In this document: in pieces, positions 52,246-60,628 of the stretch
How positions within the stretch are numbered: the stretch's first letter is position 1
How the letters are laid out: each line of letters opens with the position of its first letter
DNA from: Gemmobacter lutimaris
Lineage (GTDB): Bacteria > Pseudomonadota > Alphaproteobacteria > Rhodobacterales > Rhodobacteraceae
Direction of reading: 5' to 3'
DNA: 64,000 nt
NCBI RefSeq assembly: GCF_003570715.1
Contig: NZ_QXXQ01000003.1
Location: forward strand, 1 to 64,000
Made by a program: the position numbers and the translations under genes
The notes under the pieces: generated by a model
What the model saw: the letters and a program-made list of their open reading frames with translations, nothing else
The model's database searches: none
Told to the model about the DNA's origin: nothing

Positions 52246-53436
52246 TTACTCCGTGAAGGCGTGGCACTGGCTCTCGGGTTCGTCGAGGCCAAGCGTGTCG
52301 GTTTCGTTGCGCTGGTGCAGGAACCCTTCGACCGGGGCGAGCGTCACGAGCGCCCGGGCATTGGCGACCGCGATGGGCTGACGCATCTGGCCGTTCCAGT
52401 GCCGGAAGCTGAGACCGCGCCCTTTGAACCCGTCCAGCTTGAAGGTATCGGACAGCATATAGCTGCGCAGTGTGGCCGGATCGGCGCTGCCGGTGCGGAT
52501 GACCGCCTCGCCGATTGCCCGGATTGCGGCCCATGCTGCATAGTCGCGGCTTTGCATGTCGCGTCCCGCCGTCTCTTCAAAACGGTTCTGCAACTGGACA
52601 GCGCCCCATTGTTCCATCACATGCGTCCAGCCCAGTGGCTCCATGCCCTCGGACCCGGCGACGGGGCGCGGCAGCCATGTGTTGTTTTCGACATAACGGC
52701 CGAAATCGTCGGTTTCATCGGCCACCAGAAGCACGTCATGGTCCGGCAGATCCTGCGTGAAGGGCGGCAATTCGACTGTGGCGGCGCGGCGCAGGTCGGT
52801 GTCGAAGCTCCATGCCTTTTCGCCCACCAGCGTCAGGCCGAACTTGGCCGCAGAGCGGCGCAGATGATCGGCATAGACCAGATCGGCGGCCTTTGGCCCG
52901 GTGATCAACGCCAGTTTCGACCAGCGTTTCGCAGCCAGAACCTGCATCAGCGCATCGGTGCGTGCGCCATCCTCGGGGATCGTATGCAGCAGGTTGGCCC
53001 GGCAATCGGCGGACCGCAGCGCCTCGTCCCCAGAAGCGACGTTGAACAGCAGCTTGTCCGCAGCTTCGGGCGTGTCTGCCACGGCCAGAAGCTCGGCGGC
53101 GGTGGCGTCCACCAGCACCAACCCGGCCCCGGCCAGTGCCTCACGCGTGGCGGCGGCAAAATCGCCATCCGGGGGCACGTCGATCACGGTCAGGGCATAG
53201 GTCTCACCAAGGAACTTGCCCGTCGCGGCAACCTCGGCCAGCGCGAGATTCGCCCCGGCGATCCCCAGATCCTCGGGCACGGGATCAAGGTTCGACAGGA
53301 CCGGCGCTGGCACCACCTGCTGTCGCAGATAGATCACCTGAACGTCCACCGACGCAGCGTATAACCCTTGAACGGGCATCAGGCCAATGCCGGTAACGGC
53401 GGCCAGCGCCATCCGGCGCAGGGTTGTTTTTGGCAT
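52246..53436 (-). CDS. ABC-type substrate-binding protein of the PQQ-dependent alcohol system
   Basis: A 396-residue periplasmic protein of the branched-chain-amino-acid-receptor fold. Signal peptide MPKTTLRRMALAAVTGIGLM ends near YAA; mature start is SVDVQVIYLRQQVVPAPVLS. Features: VVDATAAELLAVADTPEAAD-like Rossmann lobe and DHDVLLVADETDDFGRYV. It is the first gene of the minus-strand accessory operon; GGGAGAG precedes ATG at 53436. Its ligand is unknown; family members sit with PQQ dehydrogenases. Confidence 0.82.
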   Translation of the reverse strand: MPKTTLRRMALAAVTGIGLMPVQGLYAASVDVQVIYLRQQVVPAPVLSNLDPVPEDLGIAGANLALAEVAATGKFLGETYALTVIDVPPDGDFAAATREALAGAGLVLVDATAAELLAVADTPEAADKLLFNVASGDEALRSADCRANLLHTIPEDGARTDALMQVLAAKRWSKLALITGPKAADLVYADHLRRSAAKFGLTLVGEKAWSFDTDLRRAATVELPPFTQDLPDHDVLLVADETDDFGRYVENNTWLPRPVAGSEGMEPLGWTHVMEQWGAVQLQNRFEETAGRDMQSRDYAAWAAIRAIGEAVIRTGSADPATLRSYMLSDTFKLDGFKGRGLSFRHWNGQMRQPIAVANARALVTLAPVEGFLHQRNETDTLGLDEPESQCHAFTE

Positions 53437-53588
53437 GGTTTCTCTCCCTGTCGGGGATGTTGGTCGCCCACGCCACAGGGCGATATTGGACATTGGTCGC
53501 AAGACCCCGCCGCTTTGCACGAAAGTCCAATACCGCGCTGCGGTGCGGAAAGGTTAGCTCTGACTCAAGTGCTCAGGGAGGATGCGCA
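53437..53588. promoter_or_regulatory. Divergent promoter region of the PQQ-accessory genes
   Basis: 152 bases separate the minus-strand accessory operon from the plus-strand cytochrome gene. GGGAGG lies before the cytochrome start and GGGAGAG before the other. I see no recognisable operator; both operons probably share control here. No small gene is supported. Confidence 0.4.
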
Positions 53589-54269
53589 ATGACGAACATG
53601 ACCCGCGGCTTCGTTGCCGCTGTGGCCCTCGCGGGGCTTGCGACCATGGCTTTTGCCCACGGCGATGTGGCCCCGCAGCCGGTGAACACCGACGCGCTGC
53701 CCGATGTGGGCGAGGAATGGCTGACCGAGAACCCCTATCGTGCGGCAGCAGCAGGGGATGACGTCTGGGCCAAGGCGGTAGAGATCGGCGACAGCGCCTT
53801 CAACCAGAACTGCGCGCGTTGTCATGGTCTGGGCGCGGTGTCGGGTGGTCTGGCCCCCGATGTGCGCTTTCTGGAGGCCGAGGAATACGGCGACGAATGG
53901 TTCATGGAACGGTTCCAGCACGGCTACACTCAGGATGGTGTCACCAAGATGCCAGCCTTCGGCGAAGTTCTGGGCCAGAAGGCAGGCTGGGCGATTCGCA
54001 CCTATATCGAGACCCGGCCCGAGGATGGCGCACTGGATGCGCATTCCGCCCGTCTGACCGCGATCCGCGACACGCTGATGGCGGGTGGCGCCGATCAGCC
54101 CGCGCTGAAGGAAGAGCTTGCCGCCATCGCGGTCGAGGTCAAGACCGCCTCGGGCGCGCCGGTCGCGGACAGCGCGGCCAGCCGGGCGGCGAAGCTACTG
54201 GATGGTTCGGATCTCGGAGCGAAACATGCGGCCGATGCGCTGACGGTCGGGCTTTCGGCGGCACACTGA
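53589..54269 (+). CDS. pedF: Cytochrome c-550 of the PedF/XoxG type
   Basis: A 226-residue secreted c-type cytochrome. Signal peptide MTNMTRGFVAAVALAGLATM, cut near AFA; heme is attached at C75-A-R-C78-H79 (NQNCARCHG) and the axial methionine is probably in TKMPAFGEVLG. The MxxxG and GYTQDGVTKMP features fit the cytochrome c-550 linked to PQQ alcohol dehydrogenases, to which it passes electrons. It is 1 base before the next gene. Confidence 0.82.
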   Translation: MTNMTRGFVAAVALAGLATMAFAHGDVAPQPVNTDALPDVGEEWLTENPYRAAAAGDDVWAKAVEIGDSAFNQNCARCHGLGAVSGGLAPDVRFLEAEEYGDEWFMERFQHGYTQDGVTKMPAFGEVLGQKAGWAIRTYIETRPEDGALDAHSARLTAIRDTLMAGGADQPALKEELAAIAVEVKTASGAPVADSAASRAAKLLDGSDLGAKHAADALTVGLSAAH

Positions 54270-54270
54270 G

Positions 54271-55203
54271 ATGGACCGGCGTTCCGCACTTGTTGCGGGG
54301 CTGGCGGCGGGGCTGTTCAGCCTCGCCGCCGCACCCGTTTTCGCCCGCTGCGAAGGCGTGGCCCCCGGCGCCCGCCCGCAGAACACATCGCGCCAGTATG
54401 TCGGGCAAACACTGGATGAGATCGTTGAACGCGGCACTCTGACTATCGCGGTTTACGAGGATTTCCCGCCCTATAGCTGGGATGATGCAGGCACCCCCCG
54501 CGGGGTGGATGTGGAGGTCGGCCGCATTCTGGCCGAAGGGCTGGGCGTGAAGCCGGAATACCGCTTCGTGCAGGCGGGAGAAAATACGCAGACCGATCTC
54601 ATGTCCTACATCTGGCGCGGCACGGTGCAGAAAGAGCCGGTATCCAATGTGATGATGCGGGTGCCCTATAACAGCGAGTTCACCTGTCTGGTCGAGCAGG
54701 TGGTCTTTACCGGGCAGTATGCCAAGGAGGAAGTGGCGATTGCCTACCGGCTTGACGCCTATCCCGATGCCGTGCCTTCGGACAAACCCCGGCACGAAGG
54801 GGGGCCGGTGCCTGCCTATTTCCGCTTTGACACGGTGGCGGTGGAAAACGATTCGATTTCCGATTTCTACCTGACCGCCTTTCCGGGTGGGCAGATCGGG
54901 CCGAACATTCATCGCTTTCCCGATATGGCCAAGGCGATGAAGGCGCTGGTGGCGGGTGAGGTCATGGCCGCGATGGGGCCGCGCGCGCAATTGCAGTTCG
55001 GCGCAGCCGAGGGCGTCGCGGTGCATCAGCCGCCCTTGCCGGGTTTCGCTCTGGGCAGCTGGACCGTTGGCATTGCGGTGCATCAAAGCCACCGCGACCT
55101 TGCCTATGCGCTGGACGATGCCATTGCGGCGGCGCTGGCCGACGGGCGCCTTGCTGCCGCCTATGCTGCCTACGGGCTGACCTTTACCCCGCCGGAGCGG
55201 TGA
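54271..55203 (+). CDS. Quinoprotein dehydrogenase-associated substrate-binding protein (XoxJ-like)
   Basis: A 310-residue periplasmic SBP_bac_3-type protein. Signal peptide MDRRSALVAGLAAGLFSLAA (cut near FAR). The body has LTIAVYEDFPPYSWDDAGTP and GVDVEVGRILAEGLG (first lobe) and PGGQIGPNIHRFPDMAKAMK. Such proteins are encoded with PQQ dehydrogenases and help their maturation or supply; XoxJ in methylotrophs is the best-known. Starts one base after the cytochrome stop; its own stop abuts the convergent xth stop. Confidence 0.8.
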   Translation: MDRRSALVAGLAAGLFSLAAAPVFARCEGVAPGARPQNTSRQYVGQTLDEIVERGTLTIAVYEDFPPYSWDDAGTPRGVDVEVGRILAEGLGVKPEYRFVQAGENTQTDLMSYIWRGTVQKEPVSNVMMRVPYNSEFTCLVEQVVFTGQYAKEEVAIAYRLDAYPDAVPSDKPRHEGGPVPAYFRFDTVAVENDSISDFYLTAFPGGQIGPNIHRFPDMAKAMKALVAGEVMAAMGPRAQLQFGAAEGVAVHQPPLPGFALGSWTVGIAVHQSHRDLAYALDDAIAAALADGRLAAAYAAYGLTFTPPER

Positions 55204-55992
55204 TCACAGGTCGAAGCTGGCAAAGACCGGCACATGGTCCGAGGGCTGATCCCAACCCCGGCACGGCCGCAGGATGCGGCTGCCATGCGCGGCGCCCGCG
55301 ATGTCGGGGGTGGCCCAGACATGATCCAGCCGGCGGCCCTTGTCGGCGGCATCCCAGTCGGGGGAACGATAGCTCCACCACGAATATAGCCGGCCTTCCG
55401 GGATGTCCTTGCGGGTCACGTCCACCCAGCCACCAGCGTCCTGCGCGGCACCCAGATGTTCGACCTCGACGGGCGTATGGCTGACGATCTTCAGCAGGGC
55501 CTTGTGGTTCCACACATCATCTTCGCGCGGGGCGATGTTCAGGTCGCCCACAAGGATCGCCTTCGACGGCTTGTCGGCATGCGCCCAGTCGCGCATCTCG
55601 GTCAGGAAATCCAGCTTTTGTCCGAATTTCACATTGGCCTCGCGGTCGGGAATATCGCCACCGGCAGGCACATAGAAATTATGCACGGTCACGCCGTTTT
55701 CCAGCCGTGCCGAAACGTGGCGAGCATGGCCCAGTGCGGCGAAATCACGGTCGCCCGCATCTTCCAGCGGCAGGCGCGACAGGATGGCGACGCCGTTATA
55801 GCCCTTCTGCCCGCGCGCAACCATGTAACGGTAGCCAAGCGCCTCGAACGCCTCGCGGGGGAATTTCTCGATCGGGGTCTTGATCTCTTGCAGGCAGAGG
55901 ACATCCGGTGCCTCCTCCTGCATCAGGCGCGACACCAACGCCTCGCGCAGACGGACGGAGTTGATATTCCAGGTGGCAATCGTGAAGGGCAT
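55204..55992 (-). CDS. xth: Exodeoxyribonuclease III
   Basis: A 262-residue AP endonuclease/3'-phosphatase of the Xth/ExoA family. MPFTIATWNINSVRLREALV starts it; metal-binding LCLQEIKTPIEKFP (Glu), active-site VPAGGDIPD, ILVGDLNIAPREDDVWNHK and the last motif PSDHVPVFASFDL with the catalytic Asp-His are all present. ATG at 55992 is the family start. Repairs abasic and oxidised DNA. Confidence 0.95.
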   Translation of the reverse strand: MPFTIATWNINSVRLREALVSRLMQEEAPDVLCLQEIKTPIEKFPREAFEALGYRYMVARGQKGYNGVAILSRLPLEDAGDRDFAALGHARHVSARLENGVTVHNFYVPAGGDIPDREANVKFGQKLDFLTEMRDWAHADKPSKAILVGDLNIAPREDDVWNHKALLKIVSHTPVEVEHLGAAQDAGGWVDVTRKDIPEGRLYSWWSYRSPDWDAADKGRRLDHVWATPDIAGAAHGSRILRPCRGWDQPSDHVPVFASFDL

Positions 55993-56054
55993 GGCGGTTT
56001 CCTTTCGCCCCACCTGTCTAGGTGGCACGGCCCGCGAGGTAAAGCCTTGCGGCG

Positions 56055-56369
56055 TTACTGGATGGTGTAGGCACCACTGTCACAGACGTTGCTGCGGTCC
56101 TCCAGCACGTCGCCATCGGCAAACACCATGCGGAAGTCATACTCGCAGCCCTTTGCCTCGGCGATGGTGATGTCGCCGCTGGCCCCGGCCGGCAATGCGC
56201 CGGTCGAGAGGATGTTTTCCTCCCACGAGTCGGTGCCGACGGGCGAGGCGTAGAATTCGGTCAGATCGGCGTTGGACTGGTTCGACAAGGTGAAAGACAG
56301 GCTTTCGGCCGCGGCCGGAAGCGCCATGCCAGCAAAGGCGAGGCAGAACAGGGAAAACCGCATTGACAT
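56055..56369 (-). CDS. Small secreted protein of unknown function
   Basis: A 104-residue protein with a signal peptide (MRFSLFCLAFAGMALPAAA after MS). The mature part (ESLSFTLSNQSNADLTEFYA, DITIAEAKGCEYDFRMVFAD) has a beta-sandwich look and two Cys (KGCEY, RSNVCDSG) that may form a disulfide. I use ATG at 56369 because GAGGAG is 5 bases before it; 56363 is possible. I cannot name a family. Confidence 0.68.
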   Translation of the reverse strand: MSMRFSLFCLAFAGMALPAAAESLSFTLSNQSNADLTEFYASPVGTDSWEENILSTGALPAGASGDITIAEAKGCEYDFRMVFADGDVLEDRSNVCDSGAYTIQ

Positions 56370-56473
56370 CACATCTCCTCGGGCAAGCGCCGCAGACCGA
56401 TATTATGTAGGGCAGACCCGAAGGGATTCCAACAGCACGGCACGATCTGCCGCCGCGTCAGGGCGGAAGAGGT

Positions 56474-56518
56474 GCCGGGCACAAGGCCCGGCCAGGCTTC
56501 CAACAGGGAGAATGCGGC
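56474..56518 (-). repeat. REP-like palindromic element, copy A
   Basis: GCCGGGC-N5-GCCCGGC (56474-56492) followed by CCAACAGGGAG and an ATGCGGC end. It is an imperfect second copy of the element at 56574-56630, about 110 bases away in the same orientation. Unlike copy B it lacks the T-run, so it is not a terminator by itself. The 350-base gap here (56370-56719) has no other supported gene. Confidence 0.6.
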
Positions 56519-56573
56519 AAAGGCGAGATATACCCCCTTCGACACATCTTTTGATTGTATCACATCCGTTCGG

Positions 56574-56601
56574 AAAAAAAAGGCCGGGCATAAGCCCGGC
56601 C
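56574..56601 (-). terminator. Terminator of the cenR transcript, inside a repeat element (copy B)
   Basis: GGCCGGGC/GCCCGGCC, an 8-bp perfect stem with ATAA in the loop and an 8-base T-run on the minus strand (A-tract 56574-56581). It lies ~120 bases after the cenR stop. It is followed by CCAACAGGGAGGATGCCGC (to ~56622), which copy A repeats. On the minus strand the element begins with CCTCCCTGTTGG, which could pair with ribosome-binding sites. Confidence 0.75.
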
Positions 56602-56719
56602 AGTCCAACAGGGAGGATGCCGCGTCATGACCCCGGCGCGGCAAGGGGAACCTGTCGCATGATATAGTCATGCAATCCGGCGACAATAAGACCATCGTCG
56701 CCAGATTTTTTCCATCCGG

Positions 56720-57406
56720 TCAAGCCACCAGCCGATAACCGCCCGACTCGGTCACCAAGAGCCGCGCATTCGACGGATCGGGTTCAATCTTCTGCCGGAG
56801 GCGGTAGATGTGGGTCTCAAGCGTATGGGTGGTCACGCCCGCATTATACCCCCAAACCTCGTGGAGAAGCACATCACGCGCCACAACCCCTTGTTGCGCC
56901 CGATAGAGGTATTTCAGGATATTGGTCTCTTTTTCGGTCAGGCGGACCTTGCGTTCCTTTTCGTCCACCAGAAGCTTCTGCGCGGGCTTGAACGTGTAGG
57001 GACCAAGCTGGAACACGGCATCTTCGGATTGTTCATGCTGCCGCAACTGTGCCCGGATGCGGGCAAGAAGAACCGGAAACTTGAACGGCTTGGTCACATA
57101 ATCGTTTGCACCCGAATCAAGCCCGAGGATCGTATCGGAATCTGTATCGTGGCCAGTCAGCATCATGATCGGACATTTTACCCCGGCCTTGCGCATGCGG
57201 CGGCAGAGTTCGCGGCCATCTGTATCGGGCAGGCCGACGTCGAGGATCACCAGATCATGCCCGCCTGCCTTGGCCTTCTCCAGCCCTTCCAGCCCGGTCG
57301 AGGCTTCGAACACGTCGAAATCCTCGGTCATCACCAGTTGCTCGCTCAGCGCCTCGCGCAGATCGTCGTCGTCATCGACCAGAAGAATTTTGCGCAGCGT
57401 TGCCAT
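56720..57406 (-). CDS. cenR: OmpR-type response regulator, CenR-like
   Basis: A 228-residue response regulator. Receiver: [20 protein letters not shown], phosphoacceptor Asp56 in [13 protein letters not shown], Lys106 in [16 protein letters not shown]-binding winged helix: [20 protein letters not shown] to [20 protein letters not shown]. The DDDDDLRE start and the [17 protein letters not shown] stretch resemble CenR of Caulobacter and Rhodobacter, which controls envelope growth. No kinase gene is next to it. ATG at 57406 is the family start. Confidence 0.75.
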   Translation of the reverse strand: MATLRKILLVDDDDDLREALSEQLVMTEDFDVFEASTGLEGLEKAKAGGHDLVILDVGLPDTDGRELCRRMRKAGVKCPIMMLTGHDTDSDTILGLDSGANDYVTKPFKFPVLLARIRAQLRQHEQSEDAVFQLGPYTFKPAQKLLVDEKERKVRLTEKETNILKYLYRAQQGVVARDVLLHEVWGYNAGVTTHTLETHIYRLRQKIEPDPSNARLLVTESGGYRLVA

Positions 57407-57561
57407 GGTCCGGCCTCCGTGATTGCTTGCCCAACACATGCGCCCGCTTCATGGTTCCGGCAAGATTTGCAACGAAAGGCTCACGCCCTCGTGTCGCAGC
57501 GGGGGGAAATGTTTCACTTTCCCGGTCAGATCGTTACATAGAGGCCAAGAGGACGCATCAC

Positions 57562-58665
57562 ATGACCAGCACCCCCGCCATCGCCGCGCCCGGCATCATC
57601 GAACGGCTCGCCCGCGCGCGCGGCGATTTGCGCATGGGTGTGCCCGTGATGTTGACGGGGGGCGAGGCGGCGGCGGTGGCCGTTCCGGTGGAAACGCTCA
57701 GCTCCGCGCGGCTGGCAGAGTTGCGCCGTCTGGGCCACCCGGAACTTGCGCTGACCGTGCGGCGGGCCGAGACGCTGAAGATCCGGGTCTATGACGGTGA
57801 TCTGGCGCGGCTCGCCTTGCCCGCCGATGCGGGGCTGGACTGGCTGTCATCGATGGCTGATCCGGCGGATGACCTGCGCCTGCCGATGAAGGGGCCGTTC
57901 CATGAAATACGCGGTGGGGTGCCCGCCTTGCATCGCGCGGCGATCACGCTGGCGAAATCTGCGCGGCTGTTGCCTGCGGTGGTGGTGGTTCCTGTGGAAC
58001 AGGGGGCGGCGCTTGCCCGAGCGGCTGACCTGACCGTCATCGACATTGACGAGGCGGCGGCAGAACTGGGCCGTGCCTCGCCGCTGGCCGAGGTGGTTTC
58101 GGCCCGCCTGCCCATGGCCGCCAGTCGTGCGGGGCGCGTCCATATCTTCCGCCCCGAGGATGGGGGCGAGGAACATTACGCCATCGAGATCGGTCAGCCC
58201 GACCGCAAGGCGCCCGTGCTGGCCCGGCTGCATTCGGCCTGTTTCACCGGCGATGTGCTGGGCAGCCTGAAATGCGACTGCGGCCCGCAGTTGCGTGCTG
58301 CGCTGGCGCAGATGGGGGCCGAGGGTGCGGGGGTGCTGCTGTATCTGAACCAAGAGGGCCGGGGCATCGGGCTTGCGAACAAGATGCGCGCTTATTCCTT
58401 GCAGGATCAGGGCTTTGATACCGTCGAAGCCAATCACCGGCTGGGGTTCGAGGATGACGAGCGCGATTTCCGCCTGGGGGCGGGCATTCTCAAAACCATG
58501 GGGTTTGCAGCGGTGCGCCTGCTGACCAACAACCCCCGCAAGATCACGATGATGGAAGGGCAGGGCATCCGTGTGGCCGAGCGTGTGCCGTTGCGCGTGG
58601 GTGAAACCCCGGAAAATCGCGGCTACCTTGCCACCAAGGCCGCAAAATCGGGGCACCTGCTGTAA
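57562..58665 (+). CDS. ribA: GTP cyclohydrolase II with N-terminal extension
   Basis: A 367-residue enzyme that opens GTP to start riboflavin synthesis. The catalytic domain covers ~190-367: zinc ligands Cys227, Cys238 and Cys240 in [20 protein letters not shown], then [20 protein letters not shown] and [14 protein letters not shown]. The 190-residue N-terminus is only vaguely like DHBP synthase ([20 protein letters not shown]) and lacks its acidic active-site residues, so it is probably not RibB. I found no FMN riboswitch in the 155-base leader. Confidence 0.9.
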   Translation: MTSTPAIAAPGIIERLARARGDLRMGVPVMLTGGEAAAVAVPVETLSSARLAELRRLGHPELALTVRRAETLKIRVYDGDLARLALPADAGLDWLSSMADPADDLRLPMKGPFHEIRGGVPALHRAAITLAKSARLLPAVVVVPVEQGAALARAADLTVIDIDEAAAELGRASPLAEVVSARLPMAASRAGRVHIFRPEDGGEEHYAIEIGQPDRKAPVLARLHSACFTGDVLGSLKCDCGPQLRAALAQMGAEGAGVLLYLNQEGRGIGLANKMRAYSLQDQGFDTVEANHRLGFEDDERDFRLGAGILKTMGFAAVRLLTNNPRKITMMEGQGIRVAERVPLRVGETPENRGYLATKAAKSGHLL

Positions 58666-58668
58666 GCG

Positions 58669-59322
58669 TCAGCCGTAATTGCGGGCGCCGAAAATCGCGC
58701 TGCCGACGCGCACATGGGTGGCGCCCTGGGCAATTGCGGCCTCGAAATCGCCGCTCATCCCCATGGAAAGCTGGTCCAGCCCGTTCCGCGCCGCGATCTG
58801 CGCCAGATGCGTGAAATGTGGCGTGCTGTCTTCACCTTCGGGCGGGATGCACATGAGGCCCGCGACCGGCAAATCCTTGGCCCGGCAATCGGCGATGAAG
58901 GCATCAGCGTCATCGGGCAGAACGCCCGCCTTCTGCGGCTCCGCCCCGGTGTTCACCTGCACGAACAGCGTCGGGCAATGCCCCTGCGTCTGCGCGAGCC
59001 GGGCAAGTTTCTCTGCAAGTGAAGCACGGTCGAGGGTGTGGATCGCGTCGAACAGATCGAAGGCCAGTTTGGCCTTATTGGTCTGCAAGGGACCGATCAT
59101 GTGGACAGCGGTGCCGGGAAACCGGAGCCGGAGGTCAGGCCACTTCCCGGCGGCCTCCTGCACATAGTTTTCGCCAAAGATGCGCTGGCCCTGTTCCAGT
59201 GTGGCAATCACCCGGTCCAGCGGCTGCACCTTGGATACGGCGATCAGCGTAACCGTGCCCGCTGTGCGCCCTGCGGCCGTCTCTGCCACCGTTATCCGTG
59301 CCTTGATCTCTGCCAGACCCAT
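58669..59322 (-). CDS. PLP homeostasis protein, YggS family
   Basis: A 217-residue TIM-barrel protein binding pyridoxal 5'-phosphate without known enzymatic activity; it controls PLP and amino-acid balance. The PLP lysine is Lys31 in LIAVSKVQPLDRV; IFGENYVQEAAGKWPDLR, HMIGPLQTNKAKLAF and DQLSMGMSGDFEAAI match the family. GGAGG lies 6 bases before ATG at 59322. Its stop is 3 bases from the convergent ribA stop. Confidence 0.93.
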   Translation of the reverse strand: MGLAEIKARITVAETAAGRTAGTVTLIAVSKVQPLDRVIATLEQGQRIFGENYVQEAAGKWPDLRLRFPGTAVHMIGPLQTNKAKLAFDLFDAIHTLDRASLAEKLARLAQTQGHCPTLFVQVNTGAEPQKAGVLPDDADAFIADCRAKDLPVAGLMCIPPEGEDSTPHFTHLAQIAARNGLDQLSMGMSGDFEAAIAQGATHVRVGSAIFGARNYG

Positions 59323-59371
59323 CTGTGCCTCCGTCTTTGGGCCGCAGATGGCCACAGCAGTCCGGAAAAGA

Positions 59372-59397
59372 AAAGGCCCCCGGCGGAAACCGGGGGC
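59372..59397 (-). terminator. Second terminator downstream of the porin gene
   Basis: GCCCCCGG/CCGGGGGC (59376-59397), 8-bp stem, 6-base loop, then CCTTTTCTTTT on the minus strand. It is the outer of two tandem terminators, a safeguard often seen after very strongly transcribed genes; it lies between the porin and the YggS gene. Confidence 0.8.
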
Positions 59398-59402
59398 GAA
59401 AA

Positions 59403-59432
59403 AGGAAAAGGGCGGGGGTAAACCCCGCCCTT
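59403..59432 (-). terminator. First terminator downstream of the porin gene
   Basis: AAGGGCGGGG/CCCCGCCCTT (59408-59432), 10-bp stem with a 5-base loop, followed on the minus strand by CCTTTTTCG. It starts 23 bases after the porin stop. Confidence 0.85.
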
Positions 59433-59454
59433 CCCGTATCGACTGATCGTCAGA

Positions 59455-60351
59455 TCAGAAGTCGAAACGCACGCCCACGTCGGCGTAGGTCTGACCAGCG
59501 TAACCTTGCTGGACCGAACCCGACAGACGAGCGCCGCCGAGGTCGTAGTCAGCGCCCAGGCCGTAAGCGGTGTCAGCACCGGCGACGTCCAGGTCAGCAA
59601 CGTAGGCGCGCAGGGTGGTGGCGCCCATGGTGTAGTTGCCGTACAGGGTGACGACGCGGCCACCGGCAGCATCTTCATCCATGTAGTTCAGGCCAACGGT
59701 GGCCGCGTCGTTGATGGTGTAGGCGGCACCCAGGAAGAAACCGTCGTTGCCAGCAACGCCAGCGCCGTCTTGGTAAGCGGCCAGCGACACAGCGAACGGA
59801 CCCGAAGCGTAGTCGAACGACACGCCGACTTCAGCGTCGGTCGAAGCGCCGGTCATCTGGTCCGGGTTCACATACGAGATGCGGCCGGTGAAGTCGCCCA
59901 TCGAGTACGAAGCGAAGATGCCAGCGCCCGGAGCGACAGCGCCGGTCGAGTTGTAGGCGAAGAAGGCGCCTTGCGGATCGCCGTACGACGAGTCCTGGAA
60001 GCCCATTTCCGAGTTGTAGATCAGGCCAGCCGAGTCGAACGCGGTGTTCACGTTGCCGACTTCAACGCGGAAGCCTTCATACGAAGCGTAGAACAGCGCG
60101 GCGTTGGTCGAAGCAGCGCCACCGTCGGTGGACTGCAGACGCAGACGGCCACCGAAGGTCACGCCCGAGTCGGTTTCGGTTTTGCCGTCGATGTTGAAAC
60201 GCAGACGCGAAGCGATCTGGGTTTCTTCGGCGCGGCCTTCCAGGTATTCCAGACCGAAACGGCCGTAGCCCGAAACGGTGACGCCGGTTTCAGCCGAAGC
60301 CACGGTGGCGGTCGAAGCCAGCAGCGTGGTGGCGAGAAGGATCTTTTTCAT
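59455..60351 (-). CDS. Outer-membrane porin (Rhodobacter type)
   Basis: A 298-residue general porin: signal peptide MKKILLATTLLASTATVASA, then 16 amphipathic beta strands with the constriction loop PYG-type region around GFQDSSYGDPQGAFFAYNST. The last residue is Phe (VGVRFDF), as required for assembly. The mature start is ETGVTVSGYGRFGLEYLEGR. Codon use is more biased (GTCGAAG, GCGTAGGT runs of the same synonymous codons) than its neighbours, as expected of a major protein. Two tandem terminators follow. Confidence 0.93.
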   Translation of the reverse strand: MKKILLATTLLASTATVASAETGVTVSGYGRFGLEYLEGRAEETQIASRLRFNIDGKTETDSGVTFGGRLRLQSTDGGAASTNAALFYASYEGFRVEVGNVNTAFDSAGLIYNSEMGFQDSSYGDPQGAFFAYNSTGAVAPGAGIFASYSMGDFTGRISYVNPDQMTGASTDAEVGVSFDYASGPFAVSLAAYQDGAGVAGNDGFFLGAAYTINDAATVGLNYMDEDAAGGRVVTLYGNYTMGATTLRAYVADLDVAGADTAYGLGADYDLGGARLSGSVQQGYAGQTYADVGVRFDF

Positions 60352-60628
60352 CGTTTTCCCTCGTTGACTCAAAGGTGCGGCCCAACTCAGGGGAATCCGA
60401 ATTGGGTATGGCCTCTATTTCTGCTGATGGGCCTCGAATTGCAATCGGCAGTGGCGGCTTGCGGGGAATCGCGGCGGGGTATGGTGCACCAATGTCACAG
60501 TCCTGCCGCGGGGCCGACATGCTTGCCTCGTGCGGGTGGGCAGGCGCAGGGTAACAAGGCCTGAGGGAAAAGCCTTGTCCGGTCCCGGAGGCTCGGCTAG
60601 ACAGCCTTTATATTGACGGGAGTTGCGA

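Noticed and set aside
56369-56695. A 108-residue open frame on the minus strand over the repeats
   Set aside because: Its sequence (SSLLDWPGLCPA, FSLLEAWPGLVPG) is only the translation of the two palindromic elements.
57407-57561. FMN riboswitch before ribA
   Set aside because: The gap is short and lacks the conserved RFN core segments; also the regulated gene in this group is usually ribB.
59506-60564. A 352-residue open frame antisense to the porin gene
   Set aside because: The porin is complete and its terminators fit; the antisense frame results from biased codons.
60352-60628. A short gene between porin and the DUF3576 gene
   Set aside because: Only biased open frames are present, with no ribosome site or known motif; an ACAAGGC/GCCTTGT repeat at 60554-60578 is too weak to name.
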